A DNA stretch of 64,000 nucleotides from Krasilnikovozyma curviuscula (taxonomy: Eukaryota; Basidiomycota; Tremellomycetes; Cystofilobasidiales; Mrakiaceae), in contig MVAQ01000020.1 in assembly GCA_014825775.1 (NCBI GenBank), positions 1-64,000 of the forward strand. The letters are read 5' to 3'. Below are positions 1-13,455 of the stretch, one piece after another. A program made the position numbers and the translations under genes. Every line of letters begins with the position of its first letter. The first letter of the stretch is position 1. The notes beneath the pieces were generated by a model, which saw only the letters and a list, made by a program, of their open reading frames with translations, ran no database searches and was not told the origin of the DNA.

Positions 1-256
1 CTAAGAAACAAGGAAGCACTCTAGTACCATAATCATAGTTGTTAAGAATAAAGATTGTCATAAGGAAAAGATCGAGAGAATAATGAAGGTTTAAGAGCGT
101 ACATGCAGTGCATCTAAACAAAGAACGATACCCACAGTAAGACAGAGCGCACCATTACAAAAGCAAAGTGCAGAAACAGAACAGGACAAGTGATGGAGGA
201 AAGAGGTGCAAAACTAACGACGAATAAGAGGAATGGCAGAGACCTTGCGATCCTCC

Positions 257-1745
<1,489 letters not shown>

Positions 1746-2354
1746 CCTTCTGCTCTATGATTTTAGGGTGGCGTAGTGATTAAAGAGGCGCAAGACAGTA
1801 GTCGACGAGAAAAAAAGATCTTGTGGACGGGGTCTTCAGCCTTTCCGGCGCTTGTTTTAGGATCAACAGCGTCCAAGATAGTAATTATACAGGGAGGCCA
1901 CTAAGAGACTGTATCTGCAGAATGTGAGAATTTGGCGCTGACTGTCGAAAGTTAGTTTGCACGTCGGAAATTAAATGGTCACCAACGATAACAGCGGGCA
2001 GGAGAATAAAATCTCACATGCTCACATACCCTCGCACTGCGAGGTGTATCGATATAGTGTCTCACTCATTGCAGAGTGTTTACTTTGGTAAGGCACTTCA
2101 AGGGCAAACATTTAGTATTGCACAAAGACCATGCGCGCTTTCTCTGTCGCAAACTCTAATTCTCAGTTTTTGGTTGATGAATGGAGCCCATGAAGGTCTT
2201 ACAAGTCAACGACATAATACGGGCACGCGTGTCCAATAAAGCGAGATTCGATGTCAAGGCCAACAGAGCGAACTTCTCGGGGCTTGCCTTACTTCGGTGA
2301 CAGATCTCGTTTCTGTCGGAAAGGCCCCAATTATAAAATTCTCTAAATGGATAT
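1746..2354. other. Intergenic: rac1 promoter and amidase 3' flank
   Basis: Both neighbours are on the minus strand, so this holds the upstream region of the Rac gene and the 3' end of the amidase. I see no conserved coding sequence, RNA gene or clear TATA element in it. Confidence 0.5.
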
Positions 2355-4827
2355 CTACAGCTTCTTCCAGTCGAATGCATCCTCGAAGGTACTTGCGATC
2401 TGGTACAACTTCTGCTCGCTGAAGTACTTTCCGACCAGCTGCATCGACACCGGGAGAAGGACATCTTCATCCGGTTCGCCATCTTTGGCCGGAAGCATAC
2501 CACATGGAACTAGAGAGAGTGGGAACGGTGAGTTTAAGCTCGCTGTTTTCAGGGATGATCAATTTCAGATAGAACTAGCACATACCAGCAAGGCCAGGGT
2601 GACCGGTGCTGTTGAAAATACCAGTGTTCAAATTCTGTCCAAGGGATTTAGAAATCTTGGCAATTGGACCATCTGTTTGCTGTGCGTGGGTGTTGGCAAC
2701 GTATGGGACGGTTGGGAGAAGGAGGGCATCGTATCTAAAGCCATGAGTCAGCGAGGTCCGGATTATCAGCAATGGAGGACAGATGTCATGGAAATTAAAG
2801 AAGGATACCTACTCTGAAAGCTTCTCATCGTAGAGATCCTGAAGCTGCTGAACAAGATTCATCGCCTTTCCGTAGATGCCAGGACCGAATGTCTCGAGGC
2901 AGTAAGTACCACCTATCACAAGGTTAGGAATCGTTGGATATGTCTATGGAAAGAAAAAGACTTGTTAGCAACCCAACGAAAAACGGCAGTGGAGTGGTGT
3001 GAAGAAAACCCGACTTACTTCGTCGAAGCTCTTCTGCGTCCAAGGATACTTGATCTCGCTCAAGTCGTTGAGATAAAGCTGCTTTCTGCCAGTCTGGAGA
3101 CCCTTCAATGACATCGCACTCGAAATTCTCATCGATGTTGCCCAGATCACAGGTGCTGACTTGTGCAGTGGGATAGAGACCTCCTCGACAATTGCTCCGA
3201 GAGACTGCAGTTTCTCAGCGGCGGACTTGATCTTAGCGGTGATTCTTGGGTCAACGTTGGCGAATCTGAGAAAAGGTAATGGAAAAAAAGTTAGCGAGAA
3301 AAGACTTAGAGGTCCACTTTGCTGCCGAAGAAGGCACTTCGACAAGGCAAATCTGGTTGCGTAGCAGAAGAACGACAAACTTACTCATAAGCCTCCTTCA
3401 AAATACCAATCTTCATACCCTTGACACCCTTTTCCTTGTTGGCAGTCAAAATATCGTGGTATTTTGGAACATCGGCTGGGAAAGGCACTCCTGGTCCTTG
3501 TCGGTCATCGACACCATCAGCTCCGGCAACGACTGAGAGCAAAAGCGCATTGTCGTAGACGGTCTTGGTCATCGGACCAGCGTGATCAATGACATAGTCC
3601 AAAGAGACAATACCGGTGAATGGGACGAGACTATCACATTGAAGGCATCTAGTGTCAGTTCTATACAACAACAAAGCGCTCTGGGGAGGGACGTCGACAG
3701 TAAATGCTCACCCCATGGTTGGCTTCAAGCCTACGATACCACAGAACGCAGCTGGCATTCTGATTGATCCTCCTTGATCAGCACTATAGTTACCAAAGTC
3801 AGTTAGAGGCCAGGTACATAGATGAGACACAAAATAACATTTACTAACCCCATTCCCATGTCAGCATCGCCATTGGCGACCAAGCAAGCAGTTCCAGAAG
3901 ATGAACCACCAGTTGTTCTGCCCCAAGCATAAGGATTTTGAACTGGTCCAGAGGCGGAAGAGAACGAGTTTGGGCACCCCGAGTTGTTTTCCGTCGTGGC
4001 TTTTCCAATGATTTTACCACCGGCTTTCAAGATTCTAGTGACGGTTTCTGCGTCAAGCTTTGGGACCCCTGTTATGTGACAACGTTTGGGACACGTAGTA
4101 TGAATGAAAGTCAGAAGAGAGCTATTTACAGGTGGAATGTCAAAAGGTTTCTCACAGTCAGCGTGGGTATAGGATCCATTTCCGCACGGAACACCAGCGA
4201 CACAGTAGTTGTCCTTTAAGACAATGGTTCTAGTCAAGAGGAGAATATCAGTTGAGTTGATCAGAGAGCTTAGTCTCGAGTGATTGCTACTTACTTTCCT
4301 TTCAGCGGCCCTTCGTTGGGCTGAGAATCTTCAACCTCAACGTTCCAGACAAAGCCGTTTAGCTTGTTCTCTTCTGGGATCGGCTTGTGTGCGTTCTTTC
4401 GTGGGAACCGTTCCAAGTCAGCGGTTGGGATGTAGTCTGAGAAAGGACAGGTTAGTATCCTCATGTAGAAGCAAGCCGGGCCAATAAGAAGGTCTTACCA
4501 GGCAAAGCTGAATCAAGAACAAGAAGTAGGGTGACACCGTAAACCTTAGTTCATTATCTTCTTGAAAGCAAATGTGAGACGTACCCAAGACTTCTCCGAC
4601 GGAATCGTGCAGAGCTTTCAAGAGTTTCAAGTAGTCCTCCTGGTCCTTTTCGGCAATCTTAACACCCAGATGAGTTTGTGCGAGGTTGTTTAAAACATCC
4701 AAAGTGACTGGATTTCCATCCTTGACATCGAACGAGACGGTTGACTGGCAAGAAACGGAATTCCGCCGAGATCATCAGTATTTTTTTGGCTATACCTCTC
4801 ATCTTGATTGTCAAACAAACATACCAT
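2355..4827 (-). CDS. Amidase-signature family enzyme
   Basis: Hydrolyses an amide (substrate unknown) through the Ser-cisSer-Lys triad of the amidase signature family. The triad is visible: LKDNYC holds the Lys, GGSSSGTA the cis-Ser region, and [14 protein letters not shown] the nucleophilic Ser followed by GLKPT. Joined product is about 550 residues, normal for the family, with no signal peptide, so probably cytosolic. The first coding exon is only the start codon (4825-4827), followed at once by donor GTATGT; the next exon begins [10 protein letters not shown]. The gene has many introns and ends FDWKKL-stop. It is divergent from the PuuE-like gene, with 457 bases between the start codons, which hints at shared nitrogen-related control (inference). 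It could be an acetamidase, a ureide or carbamate amidase, or a broad amidase; sequence alone does not decide. Confidence 0.88.
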
Positions 4828-5284
4828 TTTAGTAGCGAATTTCTAGCAGTGAGTAGAGGGAGAGAAGGGTAAATTGAACCTCTTTGTTATCAGGAATCTT
4901 GTGGCATAAGGAAACGATACCGACGACACGCAGACGGATGGGTTTTGCGATGGGACGCCGGCGTCAAAAACTCAAGCGATGGAAGCACACCCGTGATGTT
5001 TTTCTTTGCCCGTCTTCCCTACAAAACACACTTCAGGATCTATAGCAGCTCATTAATCATTACCTTCATCAACGAAAGTGCTCGCCTTTTAGATGTGTTC
5101 TGCGAGATGAAAGCACAACAAAATCGCAACTGTGAATCATGTGGCGGCATACAATCCGTCGGCTCAGTCCACGAACTTTCCCGTTTCCGAGCCCGCCTTG
5201 ATTTAAAAGGGATCAAGCGAACACCTCATCGTCTCTCCAAACCACCATCTTCTACTTTCCCTACATTCTGAACTAACCTACACA
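4828..5284. promoter_or_regulatory. Shared divergent promoter, amidase / PuuE-like gene
   Basis: Region between two divergent start codons. It holds TTATC at 4887-4891 (GATAA on the minus strand) and GATA at 4916-4919, which are possible GATA-factor sites of the nitrogen-regulation type. Such short motifs occur by chance, so this is a weak hint. No ORF here looks real. Confidence 0.35.
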
Positions 5285-6807
5285 ATGCCTATTGAGATCA
5301 CCGCTGAGGATGTCAACCCACCAAGAAACCTCGAAGGTTACGGACGTGTCCCACCAACCTTCAACTTGCCTGGAAATGCTAAGATCGCGCTGAACTTCGT
5401 TATCAACTTGTACGAGCTTCTTTCTTCTTTGGGAGAGCTCTCGATTATACTTTGCTGACTTCTCTTGTTTGGTACTGCAGCGAAGAAGGTGGCGAGAACA
5501 CGATGGCCAATGGTGACCCAGCGGGTGAAGCAATGCTTCGTAAGTTCACATTTCTATCCTTCCGCAGCAGGATACTGATCGCCCTATGGTAACAGACGAA
5601 ATTGGCACTGGAAAGACTCCTCTCGTCGGTGAGAGAGATTTGCCAATGGAGACCCAATTGTAAGCTACCGTCTTTTCCCCCCTTATTCTAGACCGGATAC
5701 CTTGACTCCAAGAAGGTTTCGGTCTGGTGACCTTTGGATTTTCGCTAAAACTTTGTGTGTCACAGCGAGTACGGTTCGCGTGTCGGTATCTGGAGATTGA
5801 TCAACCTCTTCGAGAAGCACAGCATGCCAATCACCTGGTACGCCGTTGCTAAGGTAAATTCATCCTGTTTGCTTTCGAAGCATCAATGTGAGTCCTGACT
5901 TGCTTGTTTGTGCAGGCTCTGGAAGGTTCCCCAGAAGCCACCAAGGTGATCTTGGAGAGGAAAGACGAGGTTGCCTCCCACTGTTGGAGGTGGTTCAACT
6001 ATGAAAAGTATGGTGCTGAGGAAGAGGAACACCACATCAGGGAAGGTATCAAGTCTTACATCGCCACCACCGGCAAGGCCCCTGTCGGATGGTACTACGG
6101 TCGACCTTCACCAAGAACTAAAGCTCTTTTGGCTAAGATCTACAAGGAGCTTGGTCTTGAGCTCTTGTACTTTGCTGACACTTATGCTGGTGAGTTGTTT
6201 TTGTCCCAATTAGACGGAGAAGATGTAGGAGCGATTGATCTCGCATCAATCTGAGATAATGCTTTGCGCTGAGATCGTATTCTAACGTGTCGGTTGCTTT
6301 TGGATACAAAGATGACCTTCCCTACTGGCAGCCACGTCCAGGCTCTGACAATGGTCTCCTGATGGTTCCTTACTCGTGAGTGATTTTCTGTTTTCTGGGG
6401 GGATTATTTACTCCTCGCATCTCGATGCTAAACTTTGTCTTCTGTAGCTACGACAACAACGATTTCAAGTTCTATATTGCCCCAGGATTCGGATCTGCCG
6501 AGGCCTTCTACGAGAACATGAAAAACTCGTTTGACACACTTTACGAGGAGGGATTGGAAGGCAAGCCAAAGATGATGGTAAGTGACTAGCCTATCGCAGA
6601 ATACACCCCCATCCCAATGCTAAACGTGACATTTTTATGTAGACCTGTGCTCTCCACTGCAGGTTGATCGGCAGACCAGGTAGATTCCAAGCGCTGAAGA
6701 AGTTCGTCGAGTACGTCGCCTCCAAGGAAGGCGTCTGGGTCGCTACCAGAGAGCAGATCGCCAGACAGTTCGTTGGACAGTTCCCAGACCCTTACGTGAA
6801 GGCTTAA
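5285..6807 (+). CDS. PuuE-like polysaccharide-deacetylase-fold hydrolase (allantoinase family candidate)
   Basis: About 315 residues starting MPIEITAEDVNPPRN, after a pyrimidine-rich leader. The protein reads as the PuuE branch of the NodB-like fold: FVINFEEGGENT near the start, YGSRVGIWRL, a SHCWRW segment, GWYYGRPSPRT, TYADDLPYW, PYSYDNNDFKF, ALHCRLIGRPGR and the tail VATREQIARQF. Bacterial PuuE opens the allantoin ring without metal. Here too the classical NodB motifs (Asp-Asp and HxxxH) are replaced by YGS and SHCW, so chitin deacetylase activity is unlikely. The gene is broken by about six introns; the first junction (AACTT, donor GTACGA, then CGAAGAAGG) restores NFEEGG. No signal peptide is seen, so it is probably cytosolic. 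Family call is firm; the fungal substrate is inferred, and another cyclic amide is possible. Confidence 0.85.
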
Positions 6808-7150
6808 GTCTGACCTGGAGCAGGAAGTAGAGTTGTATATGAATCTAAAATCTAGAGTTTTCTATGCGCATACTGCGAGCTTCTACAAACTTTCGAGCAC
6901 AATTTCTCAATGTTGTACGAGGTCAGTGTACGATGGAGCCGAGAAGAATCAAAGAATTTACAAAGCCTGAAGAGTCGCAATCCTTCCTTTTCCGCTCCTA
7001 GGGCTGGCTCACAACTTGACCTTGCACGCTATTTACGCTTAACGCTGCGTGAGACGCCACCAGTACCCTCATTTCGACAGCTCAAGAATTGGTGGTGCAG
7101 CTCGAACACCAGCAATCACAAAACAAATATCTCGCAATACTATAGCAAAT
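6808..7150. other. Intergenic: PuuE-like terminator and HIG1 promoter
   Basis: Tandem plus-strand genes flank this stretch. It contains the 3' flank of one and the leader of the next. No TATA box or coding sequence was recognised. Confidence 0.5.
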
Positions 7151-8143
7151 ATGTCTGCGAAACCATCAGCTTCAGCATCATCATCGACAGGAAAAACTCA
7201 GGCTGACTTCGATCGAGAAGAGGCAGAATTTGAAGAATACAAAGCTGAAGCTGACAAGAAATGGAATCCATCGTCACTGACAGGTCAACAATACTGGGAG
7301 AAAGGTTTAGCTAAGGTAAAACTCAATCCTGCTGTCCCTATTGGTACGTCGATCCTAAAAATTATGAGAAATAATGGATTTCTTGGTACTTCCAAAGGCT
7401 AACCTCGCCATGCTGGACCTGCTTCTCTTTGGGCTGCGGTAATGGATTTAGGTGTGGGTGCTACTTGCTTTGCTATGTGGAGAGCTATCAGGGCCCATAC
7501 AGATCGAGATTCAGGCAGGCTGATTTTCTGGTTCAGGGCGAGAATTGCGTGAGTCGACGGGTTTCGTGATGTTTTACTCCCTCTCTGCTTATATCTTGTT
7601 TGACACTTCCTTTCATACAATCAGTGCCCAAGGTTTCACCATTCTGGCCTTGATATACTCCGCTGCTGTGATAGAAGGTAGAAGTATGAAATTATTCGAG
7701 GACCCAATCGGATTGATGAAGGAGCGATTCTCCAGTTATAAGAAGCTCTCAGATTACGAAAAAGCTAAGAAGGCTGAAGAGTAAGTGTTCATCTGTATTC
7801 CGTCTCAGGAAACTTATATGGCACTATGACTGACTGCTCGATGTTTCACCAATTGTACTTCTCCTGGTCTCTCAGACAAAACCCACAGACGTTCTGGGGA
7901 TACCGTGAATTCCCGAAGGAGAAGGAGTTCAACTATGCTGATTCAGTACCGGGAGGCTATGTGGTTCCTCCTGTGTTAGAGCCGCAGAACAAACAGGCGA
8001 AACCAGCGATGTCGGTTGAACAGAAAGCAGATTTAGTGAAGAACTTGAAAGGTCAAATGGATGAAAAAATGGCTAGTCGACCAGTGGGAAGCGGTATTTT
8101 GGAAGGCAGGGGTGCTCTGCGGGAGAAGGCAAAAGAAGAGTAA
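7151..8143 (+). CDS. HIG1-domain protein, Rcf1-like (respiratory supercomplex factor)
   Basis: Predicted inner-mitochondrial-membrane protein that helps assemble cytochrome oxidase and respiratory supercomplexes. About 225 residues in four coding exons. The N-terminal part is charged (ADFDREEAEFEEYKAEADKK), followed by a two-helix HIG1 domain. The domain's first half appears only if the intron 7345 to about 7451 is removed (donor GTACGT, branch GCTAAC, acceptor TTTAG), joining VPIG to VGATCFAMW. The second helix follows RLIFWFRARIAAQG, which fits the RxRxxxQ signature of the family. After the second helix there is a longer soluble tail (FPKEKEFNYADSVPGG onward) than in yeast Rcf1. Start MSAKPSAS was chosen as the first ATG in frame with the domain. 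Convergent with the GH115 gene, 145 bases between stops. Rcf1 orthology is likely rather than proven. Confidence 0.82.
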
Positions 8144-8288
8144 ATGATAGTTTGTGTGTTTTTATTTTTCAGCTCAGTTTTCTAATCAATCTCACCTGCA
8201 AGCAAACGAGGTCATTCAATCTTGCGTGTTCAACTCAAAGATTGTACCATTGCCTTTGTCATTATTTCATTGCAAACATGTATCTAAG

Positions 8289-11200
8289 TTAAACTTTGGT
8301 TGACGTCGGTAGCCCTAGGTAGCTAGGATAGATCGTGCCAGTTTCGATGACTACCTTCTCCAACACAAGACCAGGATTAATTCCCCAGATAAAGAGTTTA
8401 TGTGCTTCAGAATCAGATAACGTGTGATTGGTTGAGGAGATTCTGGAGTTCGCAGCAACAACAGCACCCCAATCCGACGGATACTGTAACATACAATTTG
8501 ACAAGGTCAGGACCAGTCTAGTAATGCGAAAGAGACAGTACATACCGCAGACTGAGTGGCTGTGGATGGAATTGGTGCTACAGTTTGAGCAGATTCGTTG
8601 TCAATTGCGATGGCGTAAGAAAGAACGCTATTGGGGTCGTAGTTCAATTGAGCTCCTAACCAAAGGTCAACTTGCACTTTCTGGATAATTATACGAAGTC
8701 AGTAACCTAGAAAAAAAACTCAACTGAAAAACCTTGCTTACTGAGATGTTGGAGAAGACGTAAAAGTCATACTCTAATTTTGGCCCTTGCCCAGCTGAGA
8801 AGTTTCCAGTCATATTGACGGGGAATAATGTAACGCCAACTCCTGAGTCTGAGTATGGACTATAGCCTTCAATTGTCACCCATTCAGACCCGTTGGCAGC
8901 AGAGTTTGACGTCCAGTTGCTGGCATCCATGGAGACACCACCATCAGCTTCAACGTAGCCAGTGAAGTTGGAGGGAACAACTTGATTCATGACGACAATA
9001 CTGAAGGAGAAGCTGACCGCTAACCCTTCTGGTTCAAATGATGGATCTGAGGAGGTCGAGTTCAGTTGAATTTGGACGTATGTCGGTTCGAAAGGCACAG
9101 TGCTCCAGTCAGAGACGCTGACCTTAACTCGAGTATCCCACGTGGTGATGTTACTAGCGAGGACCATGCCAGAGTATTGGGAAAGCTGCATATACGTCTC
9201 ATTGGTGGAAGCGACCCAGCTCCAATTCCCAACGGATCCTTGAGAGACATCAAACCATCGACTCTTTGGACCAAATGGGGTAAGAATGGGGAGCAGTGGA
9301 TTTGGACAGGAGTACCCTTGAGCACAGTTGTTCTGGTTATCTCCAGGGAAAGCACCGGAAGATCCTTCGACTGCGATCCGCATCGGACCTGCGGTGGAAG
9401 TCTCCATCGACTGCATATAGGAGAGAGGGGGTAGGGTATTGGACATCGGACCTTGCCAGTACTGGTAGTTGAGATGGGTCTGATCCATAAAATGGGCCCA
9501 TTTTCCGTTCGAGAGCGAGTGATACTGACGAGTCAAAGCTGCATCTTTTGCGAAGAAACCAAGCGTATCGGAGGCAAGAGTGTTGGCACTCATTCGAGAT
9601 TGGGTCGAGTAGAGGTTGTTTTTACCAGCGACAATGTTGAGTATGACCACATTACCGATCGCAAGGATTGGATGTAGAACCAGCTGAAAGAAGGCGGCCT
9701 GAGATGTCGATGAAAGTGAGTCGTAAATATCTTGGGCGCTTTCAGCAAGTGTTTCCCACTGCATCAATACCGTGTCTGCTCTATATGGGAGAAGTTTACA
9801 TTCAGTACTCATCAATGGTATCAGTCAGACAGATCATCACTTACTCTCTGTAATTCACCAGGGAATAGGTCGTTGGTGTGTTCAACTCTGGTTTCTGGCG
9901 AGACACATAGCGCATGAAAGTGGAAAAGACGTCTGCTGTTGGACCAGCGACCTCTTGGCCAAATTCTCGAGCTGCCCACAATTCAACATATTCTCTAAGG
10001 TTATCTCGTCCCCACCTCGTCGTATTGTACGCGTAATCAAACCAAAACGAGATTGGAGCCTCCAGAGGCTTCAGATCACCAACGTTAACCACCCAGAGCC
10101 CATCAACACCATTCATGTAGGAAAGATGCATTTGCTCCCAGATCTTTGCGAAGGAGTTGCTGTTGTGCCATTTGTAGTCTCTTGGATCTCCAACCTGAAA
10201 TGAAGCAAATAATTAGCTTTAAACACGACACGAAGGGCGCTAACGAGCTTACATAGTCAAAGTGGTAGTACATCCCTGACCCTCCACTTCGCTGACGGTC
10301 ACTTGAGGTAGGAAGCCTTCTCACATTCCCCCAGTTGTCATCCGTCCAAAGAAGGAGAATGTTTTCCGGTGCAACAAGCCCTTCGTTCCAAAGATCAAGC
10401 ACCTCTTTGTACAGACACCAGAGCTGAGGCATCGTGTCGTTCGCTTTGGTAGTGACGTTCTGAATGATTGTTTGTTGATTTTGGATGATGGCTGTGATTC
10501 AAATGAGGCAAGTGAGAAACTGCATCTATTGCAATGAAAGCAGTGCATTCACTTACTTTCAATGATTTGAATATTGGCACCTGGCAGAGGCAAATCCCCA
10601 TCTCCTCTCATGCCAACCGTGTAAAATGTCTCATAGTTCTTTGCTCGTTCGACACCATAAGTCCAAAAGTTCTGTCAAACGCAACCATCTCAATATGTAC
10701 TCTTTGTCCGATTTGTCCGAAATGGAAAAGCTTACGCTCAAGAAAGGAGCGTTGGTTGTGTAATTCCAGATTCCATTTCCATAGTTCGTCCACTCTGGAG
10801 TATTTCGGGCCATTGGTTCCTGGTGGGAAGTACTGTAGACGATACCCATCCGATCAGCGAGCCATTGGTTTCTTCCATCGTCATCAACACAGAACATAGC
10901 CTAATTTTGAAACATGATAAGTCAGTTGGTTGTCCCGAAAAGAACGCTGCACTCACACTCCACATCGCTCCCCAAATCAGATTCCCTTTCAACCTCAAAA
11001 TCAGCTCAAACACATCTCCGTAGAAGTCTGATTTGAAGGTCACTGTAGTGTTGGTCCCGTAGTGTTTGATTGCCCAGTTTGTCAAACTCGGTTGCTCGTC
11101 GTTTAAGAACAAGCCTAGAGAAGCAAGAGAGTGTAAATGACAGCATAGCATGAATACTAAAAGTGATGGTCCTACCTCGGTATTTGACGCTAGGACTAGC

Positions 11201-11764
11201 TGCGATGTATCCACCACCGCTCGCTTCGACATAGATCTCGGGATTTTTCTTAACCGCTACGTCTGCCCACCACCACCACGGCGACACTCCTATCTGCTCA
11301 CTCAGGTCATAGAGGCCATATATAGTACCCCTTTTATCAGCACCAATGATGACCAAAGCTCTGTTCAACCCATCCCATGGGTTTTCAACGGTGATGATCT
11401 TGAAGGATTCCCACTGGCGATCGATCTCGGAAACTGATATCTTGGAAGATTTAACGAGATATTTAATCAGACTGGACTTCTCTATACTGCCGACAATAAC
11501 CGCTGATGAGCCTTGGAAAGAGGGTGATGTTGAGTTGATGACTGAAAGATTCTGGGAAGACACCATCATTATGTCGTTCAGAAATGTGGATGCTGCCATA
11601 TGGATACCCGGATAATCATCAGGTGAGACAATGAATACTGGATTGTTGCTTGATGCGGCCAACAAGAACGCTGTTGAGGAGTTTCCAGAGAAGGAGACGA
11701 CCGATGGTTGGCCAATAGCATAGCAGGTGGCGGCGAACAATAATGGGAGGAAAACAACCCACAT
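8289..11764 (-). CDS. Secreted GH115 family glycosidase (xylan alpha-1,2-glucuronidase family)
   Basis: About 1000 residues. GH115 enzymes remove glucuronic or methyl-glucuronic acid branches from glucuronoxylan outside the cell. The start MWVVFLPLLFAATCYA gives a clean signal peptide; an in-frame TTG nine codons upstream is not used. Family hallmarks in order: KRGTIYGLYDLSEQIGVSPW, a WWWWADV run, SVKYRG splicing to LFLNDEQPSL, GRNQWLADRMGI, a LWTDDNWGN segment, SGMYYHFDYVGDPRDYKW, VNVGDLKPLEAPISFWFDYA, then a long NST-rich region with many N-glycosylation sequons and a beta-rich C-terminal domain ending YLGLPTSTKV. Around eight exons, intact throughout. Neighbouring transporters could import released sugars (inference). 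Family assignment is strong; the exact substrate is not shown by sequence. Confidence 0.9.
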
Positions 11765-12067
11765 TGTTTTTGGAGGGGTGAGGGACAAGAGGGAGATGTA
11801 GTTTAAAGATATTTTTCGCTATGATGTCGTTCTAATATGCTGTCCGGTAGTCAGCAGATGAAAGATGGTTACCGCTCCGGCTAAGCTAGTGGAGAAACTT
11901 CGCCCGGTCAAGGACATGCGCCACTTTGCTTGATTGCCTGCCTTGAAGTCAATTCAAGAGATGAAAGAATTATGATATTCCATCGTTAAATTCATGTTCT
12001 CTTACTAGATTATCATTTGACTTCGTTCATCCCGACCACCTCTCCTTTCATCGAAACGCAATGCCTC
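11765..12067. other. Intergenic: GH115 promoter
   Basis: About 300 bases upstream of the GH115 start and downstream of the alpha/beta hydrolase stop, both on the minus strand. I see no convincing TATA box and no coding sequence. Confidence 0.45.
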
Positions 12068-13036
12068 TCAACGCCCCTTTAACCAATCTCCCAAGACATC
12101 GCCATACGCTTGAGTTTCAAGCAGCTCATCATGATCACCCTTGACCCTGTCGACCTCCAGCTTAATGCTGCTCTTCGGGAAGCCAAGTTTCTCCAGCGTG
12201 ACGGCCCAGTCGACAGTTTGGCCTAGTGTCAGCAGCGTGTCCTCTTTGGAGTGAATGAGCAATAAAGAAGGAATCGGGTGCAATGAAGATGGTGGGATCA
12301 ATGATGAGGACGATGAATAAGGTGGTGGTCCAAAGGCAAGATTGATGAACCACGGGCCATAGTCCGGGTATTCCTCGAGCAGCGTTGGAATCTGTACGAA
12401 ACACACCGATTAGTTCAATTCCAGAATCATCTTCTTCAATTAATTGAATATCTCCTCACGTCAATGATACTGTCCACAAAGGCGAATCCTTTCCAGGTGG
12501 GTCGAAGGAGCTGTTCCTGAGTGGGAGTGAGAATGGGAGGTTGGACAACGGCATCTGTACACAAGAGGTGAGAGATGATATGCTGCAGCAAACACACAAA
12601 GTCTCAACAAAGTAAGACCAGGGCTACTTAAAAGTGGTATAGGGAAGATTGAGGGACTGACACTGCCAGCCGAATGCCCAATCAGCCACACATTCTCCTT
12701 CTCCTTCTGCTCACCCTCCCACCCGTTCCAGTTATGCAGCCAGTCCAGTGCCTCAGCAACATCTCTAACACAGTCAGGGAACCCACCTCCACCTCCCTGG
12801 GGTGTACCAGCAAGTCTGTAGTCGACGAGAGCGACGGTATAGCCTGGCGGAAGCAGCCTGGGCAAGGAGTGATGTTGCTTTCGTGAACCTGCCTTCCAGG
12901 CGCCTCCGTGCACGAAGACAACTAGTCCTTCAGATGAAGTGTCTTTTCCAGAGGGTGTAGTGGGGAGGAAAAGGTCAAGGGATTTGAGTGGGTGGGATGG
13001 CGAGTACGAGAGGTCGGGCAACAGTCGATGTGCCAT
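12068..13036 (-). CDS. Alpha/beta hydrolase, kynurenine-formamidase-like
   Basis: About 270 residues of alpha/beta-hydrolase fold. Visible parts: VVFVHGGAWKAGSR (HGGxW oxyanion hole), VDYRL, GHSAGS (nucleophilic Ser), a late Asp in IHSKEDTLL and the catalytic His in KGDHDELLE. The HGGxW plus GHSAG combination and the short length fit the family of kynurenine formamidase (Bna7; N-formylkynurenine to kynurenine in tryptophan breakdown), but small carboxylesterases of the same fold share these motifs. The start MAHRLLPDL is the first ATG in frame. Two introns: one after GHSAGS and one before IPTLLEEYPD. No signal peptide or membrane segment, so probably cytosolic. The fold is certain; the formamidase role is a hypothesis. 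Confidence 0.8.
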
Positions 13037-13455
13037 TGGTCGAGTAGTTCAAGGTGTCTATTAGAGGAGAGGAAATGATTTCAAGTTTCGGGGAAAGTCA
13101 AGGATGAAGAACACATGTCATATATGTCAGCGAAGAGAGGCGGAGTCTGGAGTAATGTAATGGAATAAAGGGAATGGCGCTCACTAGCTTGGATTCCGAC
13201 TTCCTTGGAGGTTTAGCCCGGCTACTAGAACAAAGAGAAGGGATACAACGAGGTCCTCTAGATGCTTGAATCTGAAGAGAAAGGTGAAACTTGATGGTGG
13301 TTCGAGTAAGACCACCACCCAGCTACTCAAGGTACTTTCATGATATGACCCTATTCATTATAGATTAGATAGATACAAAGATGCAGCTTTATATCTACAT
13401 GCATTTTTTACTTTTCAACTACACTCGCAATCTCTTAAAGTCCAATCCAAATGGT
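13037..13455. other. Intergenic: promoter of the alpha/beta hydrolase
   Basis: Lies between two minus-strand genes. AT-rich near 13340-13440, consistent with the 3' flank of the PhyH gene. No further gene seen. Confidence 0.45.

Noticed and set aside
11150..11437. Plus-strand open frame opposite the GH115 gene
   Set aside because: Lies entirely within the well-supported GH115 exon on the other strand.
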